DNA of 64,000 nucleotides from Clostridium_X cadaveris (GTDB lineage: Bacteria; Bacillota; Clostridia; Clostridiales; Clostridiaceae). A program made the translations under genes and the position numbers. Below the pieces are notes generated by a model. It ran no database searches. It had not been told where the DNA came from and was given only the letters and a program-made list of their open reading frames with translations. This document shows, one piece after another, positions 1-8,696 of this stretch. The stretch's first letter is position 1. Each line of letters begins with the position of its first letter. The stretch lies in the NCBI RefSeq assembly GCF_039521325.1, contig NZ_BAAACD010000024.1, one strand, 5' to 3'.

Positions 1-938
1 CCAACTAATACTATCTTATCTATATCGCTTAATGAAAGACCTGCATCAGCTAAAGACTTTCTCATTGGCTCTATAGTTCTTTGTACTAAATCATGAGTTA
101 ATTCATTGAATTTTGCCCTAGTAAGATTCATATCTATATGCTTTGGACCAGTTGCATCTGCAGTTATGAATGGAAGATTTATATTTGTTTGAGTTGATGA
201 AGAAAGCTCTATCTTAGCTTTTTCAGCAGCTTCTTTTAATCTTTGTAATGCCATTTTATCATTTCTTAAATCTATTCCATATTCAGCTTTGAATGTTTCA
301 GCAATGTAGTTCATTACAGCTTCATCAAAGTCATCTCCACCAAGCTTTGTATCTCCGTTAGTTGCTTTAACTTCAAAAACTCCATCTCCAAGTTCTAGTA
401 TAGATACGTCGAAAGTTCCGCCACCTAGGTCATATACTAATATCTTATGATTTGTGTCAACCTTATCCATTCCATAAGCAAGTGATGCTGCTGTTGGTTC
501 GTTTATTATTCTTAAAACTTCAAGACCCGCAATTTTTCCAGCGTCCTTAGTTGCCTGTCTTTGGCTATCGTTAAAATATGCTGGAACAGTTATAACCGCT
601 TGAGTTACTGGCTCTCCTAAGTAAGCTTCTGCATCCTTCTTTATTTTTTGAAGTACCATTGCTGATATCTCTTGAGGAGTATATTCTTTGTCATCTATCT
701 TAACTTTATGGTTAGTTCCCATATGTCTCTTTATTGACATTATAGTCTTTTCTGGATTTGTTATTGCTTGTCTTTTTGCAACCTGTCCTACTAGCCTTTC
801 ACCATTAGCTTGGAAAGAAACAACAGATGGGGTTGTTCTTGCTCCCTCTGAGTTTGCTATAACTACTGGTTCTCCACCTTCCATAACAGCTACACATGAA
901 TTTGTTGTTCCTAAATCAATTCCTATTACTTTTCCCAT
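1..938 (-). CDS. dnaK: Chaperone DnaK (Hsp70), N-terminal part
   Basis: ATP-dependent Hsp70 chaperone that folds and protects proteins with GrpE and DnaJ in the cytoplasm. The protein opens with MGKVIGIDLGTTNSC, the phosphate-1 loop of the Hsp70 actin-like ATPase domain, and roughly 312 residues of that nucleotide-binding domain are present; the rest, including the substrate-binding domain, lies beyond the window's left edge. The ATG at 938 follows a GGAGGAAAT ribosome site. It is the third gene of hrcA-grpE-dnaK, 30 bases after grpE, so it shares the CIRCE-controlled promoter upstream of hrcA. Partial only because of the window edge. Confidence 0.98.
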   Translation of the reverse strand, partial: MGKVIGIDLGTTNSCVAVMEGGEPVVIANSEGARTTPSVVSFQANGERLVGQVAKRQAITNPEKTIMSIKRHMGTNHKVKIDDKEYTPQEISAMVLQKIKKDAEAYLGEPVTQAVITVPAYFNDSQRQATKDAGKIAGLEVLRIINEPTAASLAYGMDKVDTNHKILVYDLGGGTFDVSILELGDGVFEVKATNGDTKLGGDDFDEAVMNYIAETFKAEYGIDLRNDKMALQRLKEAAEKAKIELSSSTQTNINLPFITADATGPKHIDMNLTRAKFNELTHDLVQRTIEPMRKSLADAGLSLSDIDKIVLV

Positions 939-968
939 TTTCTATTTCCTCCTTATACTCTTCTCTAA

Positions 969-1586
969 TTAATTAGCTACTTTTACCATGCTATATCTTA
1001 AAACTTTATCTCCTCTTTTGTATCCCTTTTGGAATACTTCCACTATTACATTAGGATCTAAGCTTTCATCCTCTACATGCATTACAGCATTGTGGAAGTT
1101 AGGATCAAAGTTACCATCTGCATCTATTTCTTCAACATTTAATTTATTTAAGGAATCCTTAAATGACTTCATAGTCATCTCTACACCTTTTTTAATGTCT
1201 TCTGCACTGCCTTCCATAGAAATAGCTCTTTCTAAATTATCTATTATAGGCAATACTTCTTTTAATACATCCTCACAAGCATCGGTATATATGCCTTCTT
1301 TTTCTTTTGAAGTCCTTTTTCTGTAATTGTCATACTCTGCTGTTATTCTTAACAATCTGTCCTTTAATGTGTCAACTTCCTTTTGAAGTTTATCTTTACT
1401 ATTCCTTAATATGGCTAACTCCTCCTTAAGGGCATCAAATTCGTTTTTTTCATCTTCTTTTTGAACTTGATTTGCATTCTCTTCAATATCCACATTTTCG
1501 GATTCTTCTGAAACATTTTCTTCAAGATTTTCTTTTAATTTTTCATCTAAATCTTCAGCAGAAGAATTTTTCTTATTTTCCTCCAT
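969..1586 (-). CDS. grpE: Nucleotide exchange factor GrpE
   Basis: Co-chaperone that releases ADP from DnaK. The 205-residue protein has the family's build: a very acidic, low-complexity N-terminus (about 1-50), a long coiled coil (about 50-115, ending in the EYDNYRKRTSKE signature), and a compact beta domain whose end reads GYKRGDKVLRYSMVKV, the GrpE C-terminal signature. Length is normal. It sits between hrcA (17 bases upstream) and dnaK (30 bases downstream), the usual class I heat-shock order. Expression should follow HrcA/CIRCE repression. Confidence 0.98.
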   Translation of the reverse strand: MEENKKNSSAEDLDEKLKENLEENVSEESENVDIEENANQVQKEDEKNEFDALKEELAILRNSKDKLQKEVDTLKDRLLRITAEYDNYRKRTSKEKEGIYTDACEDVLKEVLPIIDNLERAISMEGSAEDIKKGVEMTMKSFKDSLNKLNVEEIDADGNFDPNFHNAVMHVEDESLDPNVIVEVFQKGYKRGDKVLRYSMVKVAN

Positions 1587-1603
1587 AGTAACACCTCATT
1601 CCA

Positions 1604-2635
1604 TTAATAATCAGTATTAAATCTTAGCACTTCATTCAGCTCATTCACAACTTTTGCCATTATGGATGTAACCTTGGAGTAAGGTATCCTTGTTGGTCCT
1701 ATAAGAGCAATAGATCCAAGAGATTTATCTCCTATCTTGTAAGATGCCGAAATAATACTACAATCTTTGGCCTCTGGCAAGAAATTTTCCTTTCCTATCC
1801 TTATAGAGATTCCTTGTTCATCTGTAAGTAAATTTTTAATGTATTCCTTACTATTAATTAGTGATAGAAATTCCCTTGCCCTTTCAACGTCATTATACTC
1901 AGGATAGTTGAACATATTTGTTGCACCTTCCATATATACGTCGGTATCGGAACTTTCTTTTAAAATATCATACAACGCTGGAACTATAGCATTAAATATC
2001 TCATCATATCCTTGCAAATCACTCTTCATTTTATTAATTACTTCTAAATTAATTTGCTCAATTGTAAGATTTTTAATTCTTTCATTTAAAGTAGTTGACA
2101 TCTTATAAAGCACTTCACTGCTTGGAACAATTCTAACTCTTATCATACTATTTTTTATTATAGAATCATCAGTTACAACTACCAGTAAAATCAAGTTATC
2201 ATCAATCCTTATAAGTTGAAGCGATTTTATATAACTCTTATTTACTGATGGTGTGGCAAGTATGCATGTAAGCTTTGTAAGCTCTGATAATAATCCCATA
2301 GCCTGCTTTAAAGTCTTATCAACTTCAAATAAAGCTTTATCTAACAAATATCCTTTTATTAGATTTTCTTCTTCAAGAGTAACAGGTTCATTTCGCATAA
2401 GTTTATCTACATAAAGCCTATAACCTCTATCCGAAGGCTTTCTTCCAGACGAAGTATGGATTTGTTCAAGATACCCCATCTCCTCTAAGTCGGCCATTTC
2501 GTTTCTTACAGTTGCTGAACTTATTCCTAAGTCATATTTTTTTGCAATAGTTCTGGAGCCAACAGGCTCGCCAGTATTGATGTAGTCACTAATAATAGCC
2601 TGAAGAATTTTTATTTTTCTATCATCAATATCCAT
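1604..2635 (-). CDS. hrcA: Heat-inducible transcription repressor HrcA
   Basis: Repressor of class I heat-shock operons; it binds CIRCE and loses activity when GroEL is busy. The 343 residues start with a winged helix (about 1-75, including SSATVRNEMADLEEMGYLEQ and HTSSGRKPSDRGYR, typical of HrcA), followed by the GAF-like dimerisation domain. The ATG at 2635 has an AGGTGG ribosome site four bases upstream. First gene of the operon, directly behind the CIRCE operator at 2652-2678, so it represses itself together with grpE and dnaK. Confidence 0.98.
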   Translation of the reverse strand: MDIDDRKIKILQAIISDYINTGEPVGSRTIAKKYDLGISSATVRNEMADLEEMGYLEQIHTSSGRKPSDRGYRLYVDKLMRNEPVTLEEENLIKGYLLDKALFEVDKTLKQAMGLLSELTKLTCILATPSVNKSYIKSLQLIRIDDNLILLVVVTDDSIIKNSMIRVRIVPSSEVLYKMSTTLNERIKNLTIEQINLEVINKMKSDLQGYDEIFNAIVPALYDILKESSDTDVYMEGATNMFNYPEYNDVERAREFLSLINSKEYIKNLLTDEQGISIRIGKENFLPEAKDCSIISASYKIGDKSLGSIALIGPTRIPYSKVTSIMAKVVNELNEVLRFNTDY

Positions 2636-2651
2636 GAGACCACCTCACTTA

Positions 2652-2678
2652 TTAGCACTCACTCTTGTCGAGTGCTAA
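2652..2678 (-). promoter_or_regulatory. CIRCE operator (HrcA binding site)
   Basis: A perfect inverted repeat TTAGCACTC, nine bases, GAGTGCTAA. This is the exact CIRCE consensus. It lies between the -10 box (2692-2697) and the hrcA ribosome site, so HrcA would block transcription of the whole operon, and the hairpin would be in the transcript leader. Confidence 0.98.
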
Positions 2679-2691
2679 TGACTACGATTTA

Positions 2692-2720
2692 AAGATATCA
2701 TTTAGCCTTTTTTTTGTCAA
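2692..2720 (-). promoter_or_regulatory. Sigma-A promoter of hrcA-grpE-dnaK
   Basis: On the minus strand TTGACA (2715-2720), a 17-base spacer, and TATCTT (2692-2697). Consensus -35, near-consensus -10 and optimal spacing. The expected start point is just upstream of CIRCE. Confidence 0.85.
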
Positions 2721-2844
2721 TATCACCCTTAGCTATTCTTTTTAATATTTAGGCATTTTATTGATAATATCCTATAAATTCTCGAATTATCTTCTTTTTT
2801 CTTTGTATATCTAAGTTTTATATTTCAAAAATATTTTTTATCGA

Positions 2845-3969
2845 TTACAATATGAAATCCTTCATTACATAATTAGAAACTTCTATTCCGTAGGTTGTTA
2901 GATATATTTTTTCCTCATCTTCTACAAGGAGCTTATTTTTTATATGAGTTGATATTACTTCTCCATATACTTCATGAATTTCTTTCTTAAATCTTTCTTT
3001 AAACTCACCTTTATTTATTCCTTCTATCTTTCTAAGACCCATAAACATGAATTCTTCCATATCATCCTTTATTGAATTTTCAAATACCTCTTCTATAGCA
3101 TTCCCGTTTTCCATCATAAATTTTATATATTTTTCTATAGAAGTATAATTACTTATTCTTTTTTCATCTATATAAGAATGAGATCCCGAACCAATGCCTA
3201 TATAATCATAAAGACTCCAGTATACAATGTTATGCCTGCATTCATATCCTGGCTTTGAAAAGTTAGATATTTCATATTGATTATATCCACTTTGCTTCAA
3301 TATTCTTAAAGCTCTTAAATACATTTCTCTCTCTAAATCTTCATTAGGGAGATTTAGTTTTCCATCATCAAAAAGTTTATAAAAAACCGTCTCTTCTTCT
3401 ACTATAAGACTGTAGCAAGATATATGTTCCGGTTTCAGATCTATTATTGTCTTCAAAGTTTCATCTAAATCTTCTAGACTTTGGTCCGGAAGGGCAAACA
3501 TCAAATCTACGTTTATATTATTAAAGCCAAGATTTCTAGCAAGTATAAAATTTTCTTTAAACTCCTTATAACTGTGAATTCTTCCTATTTCCTTCAGCAA
3601 CCTATCTTGGACAGCCTGAAGTCCTATGCTCAGTCTGTTTACACCCATATCTTTTAAAACCTTAAGTTTTTCTTCATTTAAAGTTCCCGGATTACATTCT
3701 ACTGTAAATTCTCCGTCACTTTTTAAGTTGACTTTTTTCATTATAGTTTTAAGTTTAATTAATGCCTCTAAATTTAAATAGGTGGGAGTACCGCCACCTA
3801 TAAATATAGTATTTATAGCAGTATCTCCCACCCTTAAATCAAGTTCTTTTTCTAATGAATTTAAATAATCATTTATTAAGGTTTCTTTTCCACTGAAGGA
3901 AGGAAAATCACAGTAAAAGCACTTTTGTTTACAAAATGGTATGTGAACATAGAGTGATTTACCTTTCAT
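2845..3969 (-). CDS. hemW: HemW-type radical SAM protein (formerly HemN-like)
   Basis: Radical SAM protein of the HemW family, thought to carry heme for insertion into respiratory enzymes rather than to act as coproporphyrinogen dehydrogenase. The 374 residues contain C13-x3-C17-x2-C20 followed by DF, the HemW form of the cluster motif; true HemN has a further Cys after it, absent here. GGGTPTYL follows at about 59-66. Starts 14 bases after lepA ends, so the two are likely co-transcribed; the lepA-hemW pair is common in Firmicutes. Older annotations would call it oxygen-independent coproporphyrinogen III oxidase. Confidence 0.92.
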   Translation of the reverse strand: MKGKSLYVHIPFCKQKCFYCDFPSFSGKETLINDYLNSLEKELDLRVGDTAINTIFIGGGTPTYLNLEALIKLKTIMKKVNLKSDGEFTVECNPGTLNEEKLKVLKDMGVNRLSIGLQAVQDRLLKEIGRIHSYKEFKENFILARNLGFNNINVDLMFALPDQSLEDLDETLKTIIDLKPEHISCYSLIVEEETVFYKLFDDGKLNLPNEDLEREMYLRALRILKQSGYNQYEISNFSKPGYECRHNIVYWSLYDYIGIGSGSHSYIDEKRISNYTSIEKYIKFMMENGNAIEEVFENSIKDDMEEFMFMGLRKIEGINKGEFKERFKKEIHEVYGEVISTHIKNKLLVEDEEKIYLTTYGIEVSNYVMKDFIL

Positions 3970-3983
3970 GTTTTTCCTCCATA

Positions 3984-5792
3984 TTAATCAACTTTCAGCA
4001 CAGACATGAATGCCTCTTGAGGCACTTCTACTGAACCTACCTGTCTCATTCTCTTTTTTCCTTCTTTTTGTTTTTCTAAAAGCTTTTTCTTTCTGCTTAT
4101 ATCTCCACCATAACACTTGGCAAGAACATCTTTTCTCATAGCTTTTACAGTTTCCCTTGCTATGATTTTAGACCCCACTGCTGCTTGTATAGGAATTTCA
4201 AATAACTGTCTTGGAATTATCTCCTTAAGCTTTTCTGCAATTCCTCTTCCTCTATGATAAGCACGTTCCTCTGGAACTATCATAGATAAAGCATCTACTA
4301 TATCTCCATTTAAAAGTATATCTAGCTTTACAAGTTTTGTTTCCTTATAACCTTTAAGTTCATAATCTAGTGATGCATAACCTCTAGTTCTGGACTTTAA
4401 AGCATCAAAGAAGTCATATATAATTTCATTTAGAGGTATTTCATAATTAAGCATTGCTCTTGTTGTTTCAAGATACTGCATATCTATGTACGTTCCTCTC
4501 TTGTTTTGGCAAAGTTCCATTACCGCCCCTACATAATCTGTAGGAGTTATTATAGATGCTTTTACAATAGGTTCTTTCATATAGGATATCTCAGATGGCT
4601 CAGGAAGATTTGCTGGATTAGTTATATCAAATACAATCCCGTCTGTCTTAGCTACTTTGTATATAACAGATGGTGCTGTTGTTATAATATCCAGATTAAA
4701 TTCTCTCTCTACTCTTTCTTGAATTATTTCCATATGAAGCAATCCTAAGAATCCGCATCTAAAACCAAAACCTAAAGCCAATGATGTCTCTGGCTCAAAT
4801 GATAAAGCAGCATCATTTATCTGAAGCTTTTCTAAAGCTTCTTTTAATTCTCCATACTTGGCTCCATCTACAGGATAAATTCCACTGTATACCATAGGTA
4901 TAGCTGGTCTATATCCTTCAAGAGCCTCTGTTGCTGGTCTTTCAGCTTCAGTAACAGTATCTCCAACTCTAGCATCCCTTACATTTTTTATGGAAGCTGT
5001 TATATATCCAACATCTCCAGCCTTAAGTTCTCCTGTAGGTAAAAAGTTTGGCGAGAAAACACCTGCTTCTGTTATCTCGTAAGTTTTGTTTGTAGCCATA
5101 AGCTTTACTTCTGTTCCAACCTTAAGACTTCCCTCTTTTACCCTTATGTAACACACTACACCTTTGTATGCATCATAATATGAGTCAAAAATAAGTGCTC
5201 TTAAAGGAGCATCTTCATCTCCCTCTGGGCAAGGCACCATTTCAACTACAGCCTCTAAAACATCATTTATATTTAGTCCTGTCTTTGCAGATATAAGAGG
5301 AGCATTATGTGATTCTATTCCTATAACATCCTCTATCTCCTGTTTTATCTCATCTGGTCTTGCAGATGCCAAATCTATCTTGTTTATAACAGGTACTATT
5401 TCTAAATCATGATCCAAAGCCAAATAACAATTAGCTAACGTCTGCGCTTGTATTCCTTGTGTCGCATCTACAACAAGAACTGCTCCTTCACAGGCTGCAA
5501 GACTTCTAGATACCTCGTAGTTAAAGTCTACGTGACCTGGGGTATCTATAAGATTTAATATATATTCTTTGCCGTCTTTTTCTCTTCTATATATAAGCCT
5601 TACTGCTTGAGATTTTATAGTTATTCCTCTCTCTCTTTCAAGATCCATGTTATCAAGAACCTGCGATTCCATTTCTCTTCGAGTTAGAGTTCCTGTAGCT
5701 TCTATAAGTCTATCAGCAAGGGTTGATTTACCATGGTCAATATGGGCAACTATAGAAAAGTTTCTTATACACTTTTGTCTTTCACTGCTCAC
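3984..5792 (-). CDS. lepA: Elongation factor 4 (LepA), back-translocating GTPase
   Basis: Ribosome-associated translational GTPase. Visible are the P-loop AHIDHGKS (16-23), the RGITIKSQ switch, DTPGHVDF (G3) and NKID (G4), EF-G-like domains II, III and V, and the LepA-specific C-terminus with CYGGDISRKKKLLEKQKEGK. I chose the GTG at 5792, giving 602 residues (normal for LepA), because a strong GGGGGTGA site lies just before it; the frame is open further upstream but that stretch has no ribosome site and no family similarity. Follows a small membrane-protein gene and precedes hemW. Confidence 0.97.
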   Translation of the reverse strand: MSSERQKCIRNFSIVAHIDHGKSTLADRLIEATGTLTRREMESQVLDNMDLERERGITIKSQAVRLIYRREKDGKEYILNLIDTPGHVDFNYEVSRSLAACEGAVLVVDATQGIQAQTLANCYLALDHDLEIVPVINKIDLASARPDEIKQEIEDVIGIESHNAPLISAKTGLNINDVLEAVVEMVPCPEGDEDAPLRALIFDSYYDAYKGVVCYIRVKEGSLKVGTEVKLMATNKTYEITEAGVFSPNFLPTGELKAGDVGYITASIKNVRDARVGDTVTEAERPATEALEGYRPAIPMVYSGIYPVDGAKYGELKEALEKLQINDAALSFEPETSLALGFGFRCGFLGLLHMEIIQERVEREFNLDIITTAPSVIYKVAKTDGIVFDITNPANLPEPSEISYMKEPIVKASIITPTDYVGAVMELCQNKRGTYIDMQYLETTRAMLNYEIPLNEIIYDFFDALKSRTRGYASLDYELKGYKETKLVKLDILLNGDIVDALSMIVPEERAYHRGRGIAEKLKEIIPRQLFEIPIQAAVGSKIIARETVKAMRKDVLAKCYGGDISRKKKLLEKQKEGKKRMRQVGSVEVPQEAFMSVLKVD

Positions 5793-5906
5793 GCTTTCAC
5801 CCCCGTAACATAATAAGTCAAAATAAATTATATCACAAATCACATGAGTTCTGTCAATATTTTAATATGTGCATTTTATTAAGATTTTATATAGATAAAT
5901 TTAATA

Positions 5907-5928
5907 AGGTCTGAATTTCTTCAGACCT
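5907..5928 (-). terminator. Hairpin after the small membrane-protein gene
   Basis: Nine-base stem AGGTCTGAA / TTCAGACCT with a four-base loop just after the stop codon of the gene ending at 5935. The following T-run is weak (TATTAAATTT), so termination may be partial and lepA could still be read through. Confidence 0.55.
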
Positions 5929-5934
5929 CATCTA

Positions 5935-6291
5935 CTATTTTTCAAACATGTCTTTTACATATTCTTTTAAGGTTGTCATATTAGTCTTAAAATTATATGC
6001 CATATCAGTCGTCATATTATCATTTACCACTATATTATAATCGCCAAAATTTATTTTTAATGAAAATGGATCTGAGGAATTGTATATCTTTAAAAAACTT
6101 CTATCTCTATCTCTCAAAAATATCTTCTCATATCCTTCATCTTTAAGCAGACTTTCTGTATTAGATACAGTATTTTCTAAATATTGATTTTTGGCAGTCA
6201 TATCTATATTTATAATTATTATACCTGCAAATAATATCAAAGCAGCAATCACTATTACTATACTTTTTTTATATTTTCTTATTACATTCAT
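5935..6291 (-). CDS. Small membrane-anchored protein of unknown function
   Basis: I do not recognise a family. The 118 residues have a basic N-terminus (MNVIRKYKKS), one hydrophobic helix (about 10-30, IVIVIAALILFAGIIIINI) and a mainly polar C-terminal domain of about 85 residues that should lie outside the membrane, rich in short beta-prone stretches (FLKIYNS, FSLKINFGDYNIVVND). No Cys or obvious catalytic motif. I prefer ATG 6291 because AGGGGTG lies nine bases before it; a GTG at 6303 is in frame but directly abuts that site. It sits between spoIIP and lepA, which hints at, but does not show, a sporulation role. Confidence 0.7.
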   Translation of the reverse strand: MNVIRKYKKSIVIVIAALILFAGIIIINIDMTAKNQYLENTVSNTESLLKDEGYEKIFLRDRDRSFLKIYNSSDPFSLKINFGDYNIVVNDNMTTDMAYNFKTNMTTLKEYVKDMFEK

Positions 6292-6360
6292 AATAAAAGA
6301 CACCCCTATAAGTATTTTACTTATAATGATGTCCCATATTATAGATTTATATTCCTTTTT

Positions 6361-7428
6361 TTACTTTTTACCATTCAATTCTTCTGCAATGAGTCTTCCT
6401 ATAATCTTAGCAGTATTCTGCGCCTCATCTAATGTATTCATTTCAGTTCCCATCTCTATAAGAACCACATTATCACTTAAATCCTGATTAAAGTGATAAC
6501 TTCCATGATTATACCACCATATATAATCTCCCCATTTAGTCTGTCTCATTGCCCCTGGATATAATTTATTTGCAGTTGCTATCATTCTATCTACAAGAGG
6601 CTTATTTTTACTATAATTACTTCTATCTTTTGATATTACAAACATAAATCTAGCTACCTTTTCTCCATTTACTGTAGCTGTAACGCTGTCCTTATTAACT
6701 CCAGAGTCTCTGTGAAGGTCTATTATAAGTTTAAAATTCCCATATTTATTTAAATATTTTTGTACTGTTTCTCTGGACCTTTTATAACTTAAAGTATACA
6801 TATCATTATGGAGCGTGTTGTCATGAATAACAGATATACCGTATTTATCTTGAAGTTCTGATGTCAATACATCTCCTACTGCAACTATGTTTTTGCTATT
6901 GTCTTTTGAATTGGCATCTCCTGGCGCAAAACTTTCAGTGGTGTGACTATGATATATTAAAACCTCTGGCTTATTAGGGTTCAAAGTTTTCTTTAAAGAT
7001 GCATCAGATACTTCTATAGAACCATTGCTAACTTCCTCATCCTTTACTATGTTTGTTTCATTTAATTTAAACGGGTTCAAACCATTAAGCTCTGGCTTGC
7101 CTCCTCCATTATCTTTTAAAGCTTCTTTGAAAAACGGAATTTCTTTAGCAATTATAGATAATGGGTTACTTATGTTTATGCCTAAGGCATTTAATACTTC
7201 TTCTTTTATATTTAATCTATGTTCCGATTCTCCAATATTATTTCCTTGAGTCAATATAGGAATTGAGTAATTAAGTATAGACGTGTATAATATGTTTCCT
7301 TTAGTTCCTTTTATCATTTTATCGCTTAATGAATTTAAAAGCATTAAACTCAAAATGATGGTAAGCAAAAATAATCCTAGGAGCTTAAGTTTTAGCATTT
7401 TATTAGCATTAGTTTTAAATTCAATCAC
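6361..7428 (-). CDS. spoIIP: Stage II sporulation protein P
   Basis: Membrane-anchored peptidoglycan amidase/endopeptidase that, with SpoIID and SpoIIM, thins septal wall during engulfment of the forespore. The 355 residues have an N-terminal membrane helix (about 12-33) and the SpoIIP amidase domain from about 150 to the end: IYHSHTTESF (H160, H162, E165), LIIDLHRDS and VVLIEMGTEMN supply the expected zinc ligands and catalytic acid. Start is GTG 7428 behind GGGAGGG. It follows gpr by 51 bases. An inverted repeat covers this ribosome site (7432-7468). Confidence 0.96.
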   Translation of the reverse strand: MIEFKTNANKMLKLKLLGLFLLTIILSLMLLNSLSDKMIKGTKGNILYTSILNYSIPILTQGNNIGESEHRLNIKEEVLNALGINISNPLSIIAKEIPFFKEALKDNGGGKPELNGLNPFKLNETNIVKDEEVSNGSIEVSDASLKKTLNPNKPEVLIYHSHTTESFAPGDANSKDNSKNIVAVGDVLTSELQDKYGISVIHDNTLHNDMYTLSYKRSRETVQKYLNKYGNFKLIIDLHRDSGVNKDSVTATVNGEKVARFMFVISKDRSNYSKNKPLVDRMIATANKLYPGAMRQTKWGDYIWWYNHGSYHFNQDLSDNVVLIEMGTEMNTLDEAQNTAKIIGRLIAEELNGKK

Positions 7429-7431
7429 AAG

Positions 7432-7468
7432 AATCCCTCCCCATAGTCTTAATATATGAAGAGGGATT
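7432..7468 (-). promoter_or_regulatory. Inverted repeat covering the spoIIP ribosome site
   Basis: AATCCCTC and GAGGGATT form an eight-base stem around a 21-base loop. On the minus strand the 3' arm contains the GGGAGGG Shine-Dalgarno sequence of spoIIP, so folding would hide it. The only T-run next to the stem is on the plus strand, where no gene needs a terminator. Confidence 0.5.
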
Positions 7469-7479
7469 TTTTTATATGA

Positions 7480-8454
7480 TTAATTTAAAAATTTATTTAT
7501 ATCTTCTACATCTAGTGATGGCTGAAGTGCCATATTTATTCCTGTTGAAATTATCTTCGATACTGCATCTATTACAGCATCCACATCCTTAGGAGTAACT
7601 ACTAAATCCCCCACATAAGGATTTAATAAATCACGTATCATCCTGTTCTTTTCTCCTTTGTCAAGAGATTTAAGCATATTATAAAACTCTCCGCCACTAG
7701 TAGCTTGATGTATCATCTCATCTAATACTAAGTCTATGCTGTCATTAGCTATTGTTGCAGCATCAACTACTGTTGGAACACCTATTGCTATTACAGGAAC
7801 ACCCACAGTTTTTTCACTTATTTCCATTCTTCTGTTACCTACTCCTGCTCCTGGACTTATACCTGTAGTACTTAACTGTATAGTTGTATTTACTCTGTCT
7901 ATCCTTCTTGAAGCCAAAGCATCTATACATATAATAAAATCAGGTTTTATATTTGATACTATTGATTTTATTATCTCTCCAGTTTCAATACCTGTTATCC
8001 CCAGAACTCCTGGCGCTATAGCACATACAGGTGTCACTTCATCATCTATACTGTCTGGCATTAATGCCTTTAGGTGTCTTGTTATCATGAGCTTTGATAC
8101 AACTTTAGGTCCCAAAGCATCAGGAGTCACCTTCCAATTTCCAAGTCCTACTACAAGAGTAGTGCTTTCTTTCTTTACTTTTAATATTTCACCTATTTGA
8201 AAAGCCAATATTTTGCTAACTTCGTCCATAAGTTCTCCATCATAAAGTGTCAACTGAGGCATTTGAAGGGTTATATATGTACCTATAGGTTTCCCCATAT
8301 TTTCTTCTCCAGTTTCATTTAAAATTTTAACTGTAGTCACATCAACATTTCCTTGTTTTCCCTCTAGAAACTCTATCCCATCTGATTCTTTTCGATTAGT
8401 TTCAACATACATTTCTCTAGCTTCTAAGGCTAGGTCAGTTCTTATACTAAACAT
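7480..8454 (-). CDS. gpr: Germination protease GPR
   Basis: Aspartate-type endoprotease, stored as a zymogen in the spore core, that degrades small acid-soluble proteins during germination. The 324 residues match the family along the whole length: MFSIRTDLALEAREM at the start, VVVGLGNW and PDALGPKVV, IICIDALASRR, STTGISPGAGVGNRR and VPVIAIGVPTVVDA. In Bacillus the zymogen is cut just before TDLA; here only five residues precede that point, so the propeptide is very short. Expected to be under forespore sigma factors; I could not define a convincing promoter. Followed by spoIIP. Confidence 0.97.
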   Translation of the reverse strand: MFSIRTDLALEAREMYVETNRKESDGIEFLEGKQGNVDVTTVKILNETGEENMGKPIGTYITLQMPQLTLYDGELMDEVSKILAFQIGEILKVKKESTTLVVGLGNWKVTPDALGPKVVSKLMITRHLKALMPDSIDDEVTPVCAIAPGVLGITGIETGEIIKSIVSNIKPDFIICIDALASRRIDRVNTTIQLSTTGISPGAGVGNRRMEISEKTVGVPVIAIGVPTVVDAATIANDSIDLVLDEMIHQATSGGEFYNMLKSLDKGEKNRMIRDLLNPYVGDLVVTPKDVDAVIDAVSKIISTGINMALQPSLDVEDINKFLN

Positions 8455-8589
8455 AAAATTTTCACTCCTTAAACTTTCTCTATATACTATTTTCTCTATT
8501 TTTCTATAGAAATATTACTAAAACTAAAAAATACTATTCTTTTTTCATTTTTTTATAAAATAAATAGACAGATCTATATAAATAAAGAC

Positions 8590-8618
8590 TTGAAGTAATA
8601 ATAGATTAATGTTATAAT
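8590..8618 (+). promoter_or_regulatory. Sigma-A promoter of rpsT
   Basis: TTGAAG (8590-8595), 17-base spacer, TATAAT (8613-8618). Predicted start near 8625, giving a leader of about 72 bases. Confidence 0.85.
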
Positions 8619-8624
8619 AGCTTT

Positions 8625-8696
8625 TGTTAAAATGAAACTCGCAAGCAGATTCCCCAAGCTGCTGAGACCCTATAAAATTAAAGGGGGTGAATTAGA
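8625..8696 (+). promoter_or_regulatory. rpsT: Structured rpsT leader, possible S20 autoregulation site
   Basis: A stem AGCAG (8644-8648) with CTGCT (8659-8663) presents a loop containing TCCCC (8651-8655), which can pair with the GGGGG of the Shine-Dalgarno sequence (8683-8687). That would form a pseudoknot hiding the ribosome site. S20 is known to repress its own translation in E. coli; control here by this structure is my inference. Confidence 0.5.

Noticed and set aside
7432..7468. Reading the inverted repeat before spoIIP as an intrinsic terminator on the plus strand
   Set aside because: A T-run does follow on the plus strand, but no rightward gene ends nearby; the overlap with the spoIIP ribosome site is a better explanation.
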